Below, piece by piece: positions 51,846-59,101 of a stretch of 59,639 bases of DNA. Under the pieces are notes generated by a model, which was not told the DNA's origin, ran no database searches, and saw nothing but the letters and a program-made list of their open reading frames with translations. The stretch is from an uncultured Dialister sp. Its GTDB lineage: Bacteria > Bacillota > Negativicutes > Veillonellales > Dialisteraceae. Each line of letters opens with the position of its first letter. Position 1 is the first letter of the stretch. The stretch lies in NCBI GenBank assembly GCA_934178345.1, contig CAKPQG010000014.1, forward strand, positions 1 through 59,639, in the 5' to 3' direction. A program made the translations under genes and the position numbers.

Positions 51846-52844
51846 TCAAAGTTTCGGTGTCGTCATGGAACGTCCGAGATCCTCCGTCATGCGGATATCC
51901 TCTTTCGGATCGCGGCCGCCTGTCGTCAGGTAGCCGCCCACCATGATACCATTCAGCCCACCTGTCAGCGCATACGCCTGCAGGCTTCGCAGGTTCACCT
52001 CGCGGCCGCCGGCGGTGCGGATCAGCGCCTTCGGCAGGACGAAACGGAACATCGCAAACGTGCGGAGCACCTCGAGCGGCGGCAGACGCTTATTCGTATA
52101 GAAAGGCGTCCCCTTCACCGGATTCAGGATATTCAGCGGTACCGAGTCGATATGCATCTCCTTCAGATGGAAAGCCATCTCCACCCGCTGATCCAGAGAC
52201 TCACCGAGCCCGATGATCCCGCCGGAGCACACGCGGATCCCCGCCGACTGCGCCGTATGAATGATATCTTCCTTATCCTCCATCGTATGCGTCGAGCAGA
52301 TCTCCGGGAAATAGGAAGGCGACGTCTCGATATTGCAGTGGATGCGCGTGATGCCCGCCTCTTTCAGCTGAAGCGCCTGCTCCTTGGAAATCAACCCCAG
52401 CGAGCAGCATACTTCGATCCCCACCTGCTCTCTGATCTTCTTCACGATATCGATGATCTCCTCGAACTCATTCGGATTATCCTGGTTACGGCCGGAAGTC
52501 ACCAGAGAGAAACGGACAGCCCCTGCTTCCTTCGCCTTCTTCGCTGCCGCCAGGATTTCTTCCTCCGGCAGAAGGCGGTACACCTTTGCCCCCGTGTTAT
52601 ACCAGCCCGACTGCGCGCAGAACTTGCAATTTTCCTGACAATGCCCGCTTCTTGCATTGATGATCGCGCAGAAATCCACCGCATTCCCATTGAACTTCTG
52701 ACGAATCTTATCGGCCATCGCCAGCAGCAGCATGGTATCCTCATCCTTCGTGCGAATGAGTTTCTTCGCTTCTTCCTGTGTGATTTCACCCCCATCCATG
52801 ACCTTCTCCGCCAATCTGATGATTTCTGCACAAGCACTTTCCAT
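51846..52844 (-). CDS. bioB: Biotin-synthase-like radical SAM enzyme, copy 3
   Basis: A 332-residue BioB homologue. The SAM cluster is CQENCKFC; the usual [2Fe-2S] cysteine is Ser (RFSLVTSGRN); the alternative cysteines VCCSLGLI, RIHCNIET, ICSTHT and VCSGGIIGLGE are all present, with TAGGREVNL near the C-terminus. It is the copy with the clearest own promoter and a biotin-repressor-like operator over the -35 box, so it is the best candidate for the true biotin synthase. GGGAGAA precedes the ATG. The TGA stop is followed at once by GAGTGACTAG. Confidence 0.9.
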   Translation of the reverse strand: MESACAEIIRLAEKVMDGGEITQEEAKKLIRTKDEDTMLLLAMADKIRQKFNGNAVDFCAIINARSGHCQENCKFCAQSGWYNTGAKVYRLLPEEEILAAAKKAKEAGAVRFSLVTSGRNQDNPNEFEEIIDIVKKIREQVGIEVCCSLGLISKEQALQLKEAGITRIHCNIETSPSYFPEICSTHTMEDKEDIIHTAQSAGIRVCSGGIIGLGESLDQRVEMAFHLKEMHIDSVPLNILNPVKGTPFYTNKRLPPLEVLRTFAMFRFVLPKALIRTAGGREVNLRSLQAYALTGGLNGIMVGGYLTTGGRDPKEDIRMTEDLGRSMTTPKL

Positions 52845-52909
52845 GATGATTCTCCCTTTCCTTTATTCCTTCGGGCCACTCGCCCCTTTGAATTGTTACC
52901 TTGTAGGTA

Positions 52910-52938
52910 AGTATAGAATAAACAATCGGATGTGTCAA
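52910..52938 (-). promoter_or_regulatory. Promoter of bioB copy 3
   Basis: TTGACA, 17-bp spacer, TATACT on the minus strand. Confidence 0.8.
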
Positions 52939-52963
52939 TCAAGAAAATGATTGTGGTTGACAA
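52932..52963 (-). promoter_or_regulatory. Probable BirA-type biotin operator
   Basis: Inverted half-sites TTGTCAACC and GATTGACAC separated by 14 bp, overlapping the -35 box. Spacing and TTG-AAC core resemble known biotin-repressor operators. Confidence 0.6.
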
Positions 52964-52974
52964 TAAGGGCGACG

Positions 52975-53095
52975 GATAGGCTACCGGCGGCATGCAAGAC
53001 AGAGACGCTGATGTCTCCTAGTCTCCCAGTCTCCTAGTCCCTAGTCCCTTAGTCACTAGCCACCAGTCACTAGCCACCAGCCACCCCATGCACCA
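52975..53095. repeat. Heptad tract downstream of hsp20
   Basis: CCTAGTC/CCCAGTC and CYAGTCA heptads (about 53010-53085). Confidence 0.8.
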
Positions 53096-53098
53096 CAA

Positions 53099-53132
53099 AA
53101 CCCCTGACCGGAAAAATTCCGATCAGGGGCTT
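53099..53132 (-). terminator. Terminator of hsp20
   Basis: CCCCTGAYCGGAA arms around TTT with TTTTG on the minus strand. Confidence 0.88.
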
Positions 53133-53167
53133 TACATGTGATTCAGCATTCCTTAGTCAGGCAATTC

Positions 53168-53596
53168 TTAGTCGATCGTGATCTGACGAGACGTTTCTGC
53201 TGGTTTCTCTTCTTCCTTCGGCAGTGTGATGGTCAGGATGCCATCCTTCAATGCCGCTTTGATACCTTCCTCCTTGATGCCTTTCACCGTGAACTGACGG
53301 CTGAAGGAGACAGAAGCACGTTCGCGGCGGATGTAGTGATGCTCTGTATCATCGGCATCCTTCTTATCTTCCTTCTTCGCACCCAGAGACAGGATCCCAT
53401 TTTCATAAGAAATATGGATCTCTTCCTTCTTGAAGCCCGGCATATCGCAAGTGATCTCGTAATGATCCTTCTTATCTTCAATATCGACTTTCGGGACAGC
53501 GGTGTAATCCTGATACACCGTCGGCATATCATCATCAAAGAAGTGATCCAGAACCGTATCGCCAAACAGACCATCAAATGGAATCAAACTACGCAT
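53168..53596 (-). CDS. Small heat-shock protein, Hsp20/alpha-crystallin family
   Basis: A 142-residue ATP-independent chaperone that holds unfolding proteins. The N-terminal arm (1-35) has FDGLFGDTVLDHFFDD; the alpha-crystallin domain (about 38-125) contains DHYEITCDMPGFKKEEI and ends DGILTITLPK; the C-terminal tail carries the IxI-like RQITID. Length is usual. GAAAGAGG lies before ATG 53596. A perfect CIRCE element covers the promoter, so HrcA represses it in unstressed cells. It is monocistronic. Confidence 0.95.
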   Translation of the reverse strand: MRSLIPFDGLFGDTVLDHFFDDDMPTVYQDYTAVPKVDIEDKKDHYEITCDMPGFKKEEIHISYENGILSLGAKKEDKKDADDTEHHYIRRERASVSFSRQFTVKGIKEEGIKAALKDGILTITLPKEEEKPAETSRQITID

Positions 53597-53662
53597 ATCA
53601 AAGACCTCTTTCTTTTTATAATTTTCTTCAGGAGCCCTTTTGGTTCTCCCTTGAACAACTAT

Positions 53663-53690
53663 AGTATAGCACTTTTAGCACTCATGTCAA
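53663..53690 (-). promoter_or_regulatory. Promoter of hsp20
   Basis: TTGACA, 16-bp spacer, TATACT; the -35 box lies in the CIRCE spacer. Confidence 0.75.
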
Positions 53691-53701
53691 TAGAGTGCTA
53701 A
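53675..53701 (-). promoter_or_regulatory. CIRCE operator (HrcA site)
   Basis: TTAGCACTC-N9-GAGTGCTAA, a perfect match to the consensus. Confidence 0.97.
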
Positions 53702-54496
53702 AATATTTTTGATTATTTGATTTAAGAGAATGAAAATGCGAAACAGCGTCAGTGGCTGCGCCGATTTTTTAGACGACCACACTCTCATATCGACAGCCTT
53801 CCCTTTGCAAAGGGGCGGATAGGAGAGAGGCGGCAGGAAAGACAGATGAGGAAAGCGGAGAGGTGCGCGGCACATATGGGAAAAGCGTGAGTCCCTGACC
53901 GCAAATGACAAAGTTTTCTCGCTTCGCTCGGAATGACATGCGTGAGGGATGGATAGCTTCACATTGTTTTTCAAACCGCCGCGAGGATCCATCCTGCGCC
54001 TTTGGCGCGCCCCTTCTCTAAGGGGCTGCTCAGCGGGGAGGAGTTCCGTAAACCCAATCCCTGCTTTCAAGGCTCAGGGCTCTCGTGGCGGCTTCGCCGA
54101 TTTTTAGACGATGCTATCCTCGTATCGTCAGCCTTCCCCGCAGGGATAATGCTATTAAGTTAAGGAAATCGTTAACTACGTAACGTCTTGCTTCCTCCTT
54201 CGGGGGAAGTGCCGAAGGCAATGGGGGCATGCCAGCGGCATAGTGTACTATGTTGAATAGTCCGATACTATAGATATTCCACCACTTTCATGCAATACCG
54301 CTGCGTAGCTCCCTCTCCCCTTCGGGGAGCTCCCCCGATAGGGAGCCAAGAACGTTCTGCCGCTTAACTTAATAGCATTACCCGCAGGGGCGGATAGGGC
54401 AGCGGCGGTATGCAAGACAGAGTCGCTGATGTCTCCCAGTCTCTTAGTCCCTAGTCACCAGTCACAAGTCACTAGTCCCTAGTCACCAGTCACCAG
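53702..54496. repeat. Long repeat mosaic between pseudopilin genes and hsp20
   Basis: Partial family D (about 53892-53939), family F (about 53965-54055), CCGCAGGGGCGGATAGGG unit split by MITE-B (54147-54380), then GACT heptads (about 54430-54499) that supply the stop codon of the pseudopilin gene. No gene seen. Confidence 0.85.
54147..54380. mobile_element. MITE-B copy 2 (234 bp)
   Basis: Perfect 18-bp terminal inverted repeat TAATGCTATTAAGTTAAG. CCCGCAGGG is repeated at 54137-54145 and 54381-54389. The uninterrupted sequence CCCCGCAGGGGCGG is at about 15092. Same length and about 93% like copy 1. Confidence 0.9.
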
Positions 54497-54898
54497 TCAG
54501 CTCGATACATTTGTGACCGTGATGGCGCGATGCCCCTCATGCTCTTCGCTTGTGTACGTGATCTGCACCGTCCGTTTGTACCCGCCATCTGCGTCCGATG
54601 CCGTAGAGGTCACTGTCCCCTCCGTGCGGGATGCCGACGTATCCGTCACCGTCACCTTGACCCGCCGTCCATTCACCGAGAGCGTGAATCTCTGATTTCC
54701 CATCACCCCCGCCTTCAGCCGTCCGAGCGCCACATTCGCTCCGCTCTCTGCCGCATACACCGAAGACAGCCCCTGCTGATAGAGGTACGCCTCCGATGCC
54801 GTGCGGGAGACGTAGTAGAGCGCTGCCGCAGACAGCGTCACCAGCATAGAAAAAAGAAGCAGCAGGCACAGCGTCATGGAGCCCTTCCTTCTATTCAT
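54497..54898 (-). CDS. Pseudopilin-like protein (PilX type)
   Basis: A 133-residue protein with one N-terminal hydrophobic segment (about 9-30, TLCLLLLFSMLVTLSAAALYYV) followed by an AAESGANVALGRLK helix typical of PilX-like minor pilins, and a Thr/Val-rich beta part. It lacks an obvious GFTLxE cleavage site. The true start ATG 54898 overlaps the upstream gene stop by 8 bp (ATGAATAG). The TGA stop is a GACT heptad. Probably a minor component of a type IV pilus or competence pseudopilus, but no ATPase or platform gene is in view. Confidence 0.75.
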   Translation of the reverse strand: MNRRKGSMTLCLLLLFSMLVTLSAAALYYVSRTASEAYLYQQGLSSVYAAESGANVALGRLKAGVMGNQRFTLSVNGRRVKVTVTDTSASRTEGTVTSTASDADGGYKRTVQITYTSEEHEGHRAITVTNVSS

Positions 54899-55418
54899 AG
54901 CGCTGCCCCTTCCTGTAGAAATCTGCATATGAGAGAAGGCTCGTGCGGAAATGCATCGTCTCCCCCGACGAGCGATGCAGGAGCGAGAAGGAGATCGCGA
55001 GCGCGCCCTCGCCATTCTTGATAAAGAGCGGCCCCTCCTCGCAAATCAGGGCGTACTCTTCCTTTCCCGATGTCGTCCCCGTCACCGGCTCCGTCGTCAT
55101 CCCGTACACATTGAGCTTCAATTTCTCCTGATCCAGAAAGAAACGATACTTCTTCTCCTCGCCCGACTGGTTATACGCGTAATAGCTGTAGGTATCGCCG
55201 GAAATCGAAGAAGCCGTCTCCCTCTTGAGAGCATTGCGGAGCTGCTCGGTCATGAAATCCATAGCATAGAGTCCCTCGCCCGCGATCCGCGAACGCTTCG
55301 CCATGAGGTCTACCGCACGGACCGCCTCCGTTGCGAAAGGATAGAGCGCTGCCGAAAGCGATGCGATCAGGAAAAGCGCGATCAGCGCCTCGAGAAGGAT
55401 ATATCCGCGCCTCTTCAT
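54891..55418 (-). CDS. Pseudopilin-like protein with prepilin signal (PilW/GspJ type)
   Basis: A 175-residue protein. The N-terminus KRRGYILLEALIALFLIASL is a class III prepilin signal: short basic leader, Gly before the cleavage point, Glu at about +5 and a hydrophobic helix. The rest is soluble beta-rich sequence. It resembles PilW/GspJ/ComGF minor pilins. AAAGGAG precedes the ATG and an extended -10 (TGCTATAAT, about 55477-55485) lies just past the purA terminator. It is coupled to the PilX-like gene. The rest of the pilus machinery must be elsewhere. Confidence 0.75.
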   Translation of the reverse strand: MKRRGYILLEALIALFLIASLSAALYPFATEAVRAVDLMAKRSRIAGEGLYAMDFMTEQLRNALKRETASSISGDTYSYYAYNQSGEEKKYRFFLDQEKLKLNVYGMTTEPVTGTTSGKEEYALICEEGPLFIKNGEGALAISFSLLHRSSGETMHFRTSLLSYADFYRKGQRYE

Positions 55419-55483
55419 GTTTTCTCTCCTTTCATCGCCCCGTCAGAGAAATCCCGCGTCTTTCTCTTTTTCTCCATTATAGC

Positions 55484-55511
55484 AAAAAAGACAATCCCGG
55501 TAGGGACTGTC
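55484..55511 (-). terminator. Terminator of purA
   Basis: GACAGTCC-CTACC-GGGATTGTC followed by six T on the minus strand. Confidence 0.88.
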
Positions 55512-55528
55512 TCATTTGCATTTTATCC

Positions 55529-56812
55529 TTAGAATACTTCTTTGATGACGATGGTCTGCTCACGGCTCGGGCCGACGGATACGATGCCGATCGGTACACC
55601 GATGAGCTTGGAGATGCCTTCGAGGTATTCCTTGCAGAGAGCCGGAAGCTCATCATAGCTTCTGATATCGGAGATCTTCTGTTTCCAGCCTTTGAAAGTC
55701 TTGTAGACCGGGGTGATCTTTTCAAGGAATTTCAGGTCAGCCGGATATTCTTCGACTTCCTTGCCTTCATATTCATAGCCGGTGCAGACTTTGATTTCTT
55801 CCATATCATCCAGAATATCCAGACGGGTGATCGCGAGGTAATCAAAAGAGTTCAGCTCTGCCGCATAACGGACAGCGCGAGTATCGAGCCAGCCGATACG
55901 ACGCGGACGGCCGGTGACTGTGCCGAATTCATGCGCGGTATTTCTGAGATAGTCGCCTGTCTCATCGAGCAGCTCGGTCGGGAACGGGCCCTGACCGACG
56001 CGGGTGCTGTACGCCTTCACGACGCCGAAGATATTCTGCATGTTGTGCGGTCCGATGCCGGCGCCGATGCACGCGCCGCCAGCCGTCGGATGAGAAGAAG
56101 TGACGAATGGGTAAGTCCCGTTATCACAGTCAAGCATGGATGCCTGCGCGCCTTCGAAGAGGACATTCTTGCCTTCCTTCACCAGCTTCTGCACGGTGTA
56201 GTTCGTATCCTTGACATAAGGGCGGAGCTTTTCTGCATAGCCGAGATAGTCAGCGAGCATCTGCTCATAGTCGAAGCCTTCCACGCCGTAGAGCTTTTCG
56301 AGAAGCATATTCTTCTGATCGACATTGTATTTCAGTTTTTCTGCAAAAGTTTCCTTATCCATCAGGTCACAGATGCGGATGCCGATACGGTTGATCTTGT
56401 CGGCATAGCACGGTCCGATGCCATTCTTCGTGGTGCCGATCTTGCGGCTGCCTTTTCTGGACTCCTCCGCTTCATCGAGACGGATGTGGTATGGGAAGAC
56501 CACCTGTGCACGAGTGGAAATCTGCAGATGCTTCGCATCGATCCCCTGCTTTTCCAGATTTTCCATTTCCTCCAAAAGGCTCTTCGGGTCGACAACGACG
56601 CCGGTGCCTACGATGCAGATGGTACCGGGATACATGATGCCGCTCGGCATGAGACGCAGCGGATACGCTTTGCCCCCGGTCACGACCGTGTGACCCGCAT
56701 TATTTCCGCCCTGGGAACGGACGACTACATCTGCTTTCGCCGCAAGATAGTCTACGATCTTGCCTTTACCTTCATCGCCCCACTGGGCACCAATTACCAT
56801 TGCTGTTGCCAT
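55529..56812 (-). CDS. purA: Adenylosuccinate synthetase
   Basis: A 427-residue enzyme joining IMP and aspartate with GTP, first step to AMP. The N-terminal P-loop-like GAQWGDEGKGKIVD holds the catalytic Asp and the GHTVV segment the catalytic His. KNGIGPCYADKINRIGIRICDL, FEGAQASMLDCDNGTYPFVTSSHPTAGG and the C-terminal SVGPSREQTI are conserved. Full length. AAGGAAGG precedes the ATG. It stands alone with its own terminator. Confidence 0.98.
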   Translation of the reverse strand: MATAMVIGAQWGDEGKGKIVDYLAAKADVVVRSQGGNNAGHTVVTGGKAYPLRLMPSGIMYPGTICIVGTGVVVDPKSLLEEMENLEKQGIDAKHLQISTRAQVVFPYHIRLDEAEESRKGSRKIGTTKNGIGPCYADKINRIGIRICDLMDKETFAEKLKYNVDQKNMLLEKLYGVEGFDYEQMLADYLGYAEKLRPYVKDTNYTVQKLVKEGKNVLFEGAQASMLDCDNGTYPFVTSSHPTAGGACIGAGIGPHNMQNIFGVVKAYSTRVGQGPFPTELLDETGDYLRNTAHEFGTVTGRPRRIGWLDTRAVRYAAELNSFDYLAITRLDILDDMEEIKVCTGYEYEGKEVEEYPADLKFLEKITPVYKTFKGWKQKISDIRSYDELPALCKEYLEGISKLIGVPIGIVSVGPSREQTIVIKEVF

Positions 56813-56929
56813 GATTCATTCTTCCTTCCTGTGACGGAATTTTTTCCTCAGACAGATGAGAGAGGAAATCAAAATCTGTACGTCTTACATTTTTTCGCAC
56901 AAGTACATTCTTATTATATCATATAGGGG

Positions 56930-57612
56930 AAGAAATGAGGAATGAGGAATTCGAAGTGAGTGACTGGTGACTAGGGACTAGGGATGAGTAGCTAGGGATT
57001 AGGAGACATCAGACCCTCATATCGTCATTTCGAGCGCAGTCGAGAAATCTTTGTCATTCGCGTTCTGGAGGTCAACGTTTGGAAATTCCAAACGGGAAAC
57101 CTGCTATCCACTTCCCTTCGGGCATCACCATTATTTTACTCCGCGGCGCTTAGATCCTTCGACTCAGTTCTCATATTTCAGACAAGCAATTTTTTAACAT
57201 ACAACGTTTTTCTCCGCTCAGGATGACGAAATGCGCCGCACCACCATTTCGCATTTCTCATTTCTCATTCCTCATTCATCATTCCTCATTCGAGCCGAGC
57301 CTTCATCCGCCATCAAGAGGCGGCATTCCCCACGGCCCCTCTCCCACCTTGAACCCATCATGCATTATCTGTTACAATAGATAGGATAAATTTATATAAA
57401 AGTGTTATCGAAGAAAACCCCTGCCGGTTTGACGTTTTGAAAAACGCCTATGAGCATCACTCATTGCAAAACTCTACGGCGCATCTATATTTTTATGCCA
57501 TACCACCATTTCGCATTCGATCAGAGCTTTTATTCACCATCAAAGAGCGGCACGCCCCATGGGCCAGCCATAGCCGCCAGTCACTAGTCACCAGCTACTA
57601 GTCACATTTCAC
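56930..57612. repeat. Repeat mosaic between purA and the acyl-CoA synthetase gene
   Basis: GACT/GATTA heptads (about 56958-57005), family D (57023-57109), family E variant in reverse (57152-57228), CATTC-type heptads (about 57250-57292), CATGCATTATCTGTTACAATAG unique part (about 57358-57400, possible promoter for the next gene), another GCGGCGC-like unit and GACT heptads (about 57575-57605). Confidence 0.82.
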
Positions 57613-57630
57613 ACACAGAAAGGTCCCCCT

Positions 57631-59067
57631 ATGTTCCTACATGAAATCATGAAAGGCGCCGATCCATCCCATCTCGCCTTCACCGGCGAAGTCGACGTCA
57701 CCTACGGCGCACTCGAAGACGCCATCCACCGCTATCGGAATGCCATTTACGCACTGGGCGTCCGCGAAGGCGAGCGCGTCAGCCTCTACTCCGCGAACCG
57801 TGCAGAATTCGTCTACGCCTTCATGGCCGTCGTAAGCCTCGGCGCGATCATCGTCCCCGTGAACAACTCCCTCGTAGACCGCGAAGTCGACTACATCCTG
57901 AAAGACTCCGGAAGCACCCTCCTCATCACAGACACCCCCATGGACGTCTCCGTCCCTTCGATTTCCATCGAAGAGCTGGATGAGAAATCGCACGAACCGC
58001 TCCCCGAAGCCCCTGATTTCCCGAAAGCCCTCACCGAAGACGACGTATGCGCCCTGATCTACACCTCCGGCACCACCGGCAGCCCCAAAGGCGCCATGCT
58101 GACACACAAAAACCTCGTCAGAAACGTAGAACAATTCACCGCACGCATCATCTTCAAACCGGAAGACAAAGTCCTCTGCGTCCTGCCGATGTTCCACTGC
58201 TACGGCATGACCACCATCGTCCACGGCAGCCTCTACGCCCACTCGACCATCGTCATCCTGCGCTCGCGCACGCCATCGGAAATCATCAATACCATCGTGA
58301 AATACGACGTCACCATCGCCATCATGGTCCCCCCGATGTACAACCTCCTCGCACGCAAGGGCGACCCCTCCCTCATGAAGACCGTCCACACCTTCATCTC
58401 CGGCGGCGCCTCCATCCCGCAGCCCGTCGCGCAGGCCTTCTTCATGCGCTACAAACACCCCGTGCAGGAAGGCTACGGCCTCACCGAAGCCTCCCCCGTC
58501 GTCTGCGTCCTGCCGACCGCGAAGCCCAAGTACCTGACCAGCGGCCCCACCATCCCCGGCGTCGAAGCCATGATCTCCGTCGAAATGAACGGCCCCTACA
58601 TCCCCGGCACCGTCGGCGAGCTCCTCGTCCGCGGCGACAACGTCATGAAGGGCTACTGGAACAAGCCCGAAGAAACCAAGAAAGTCCTCACCGAAGACGG
58701 CTGGCTCCATACCGGTGACCTCGCCTACATGGACGAAGATCGCTACATCTACATCGTCGACCGCCTGAAAGACCTCATCATCGTGAACGGCGAAAACATC
58801 TACCCCGGCGAAGTCGAAGACTGCATCTACGAAGTCGAAGGCGTCGGAGAATGCGCCGTCGTCGGCCAGCCCGATGCCCTCCGCGGCCAAGTCGTCTGGG
58901 CCTACGTCGTCATGAAAGAAGGCTACACCTTCGACGAAAACAAGATCCGCAAATACATGATGAAAAACATCGCCAGCTACAAGATCCCGAAACGCTTCAT
59001 CCCCATGGACGCACTTCCGAAAAATGCCACCGGCAAGATCCTGAAACGCGCCCTCCGCGACAGCTAA
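57631..59067 (+). CDS. AMP-forming acyl-CoA synthetase/ligase
   Basis: A 478-residue adenylate-forming enzyme of the class that activates fatty or other carboxylic acids. Motifs in order: P-loop IYTSGTTGSPKGAMLTH (about 142-158), GYGLTEASPV, the adenylate Asp in WLHTGDLAYMDED, DRLKDLIIVNGENIYPGEVE hinge and the C-terminal catalytic Lys in PKNATGKILKR. It is short for a long-chain FadD (about 560) and lacks a long N-terminal region. Substrate is therefore open. AAAGG precedes the ATG. Codons end in C or G almost throughout, stronger than in its neighbours, which hints at high expression. Confidence 0.92.
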   Translation: MFLHEIMKGADPSHLAFTGEVDVTYGALEDAIHRYRNAIYALGVREGERVSLYSANRAEFVYAFMAVVSLGAIIVPVNNSLVDREVDYILKDSGSTLLITDTPMDVSVPSISIEELDEKSHEPLPEAPDFPKALTEDDVCALIYTSGTTGSPKGAMLTHKNLVRNVEQFTARIIFKPEDKVLCVLPMFHCYGMTTIVHGSLYAHSTIVILRSRTPSEIINTIVKYDVTIAIMVPPMYNLLARKGDPSLMKTVHTFISGGASIPQPVAQAFFMRYKHPVQEGYGLTEASPVVCVLPTAKPKYLTSGPTIPGVEAMISVEMNGPYIPGTVGELLVRGDNVMKGYWNKPEETKKVLTEDGWLHTGDLAYMDEDRYIYIVDRLKDLIIVNGENIYPGEVEDCIYEVEGVGECAVVGQPDALRGQVVWAYVVMKEGYTFDENKIRKYMMKNIASYKIPKRFIPMDALPKNATGKILKRALRDS

Positions 59068-59101
59068 AAAGACGCCTCCGCTTTTGCGGGGGCGTTTTTT
59101 G
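59068..59101 (+). terminator. Terminator of the acyl-CoA synthetase gene
   Basis: AAAAAGACGCCTCCGC and GCGGGGGCGTTTTTT arms around TTTT. Confidence 0.93.

Noticed and set aside
49343..52844. HydE or HydG-type [FeFe]-hydrogenase maturases for the radical-SAM genes
   Set aside because: The proteins match BioB over the whole length (NARSG, CNLET, CSGG, AGRE motifs), and the hydrogenase here is the [NiFe] type.
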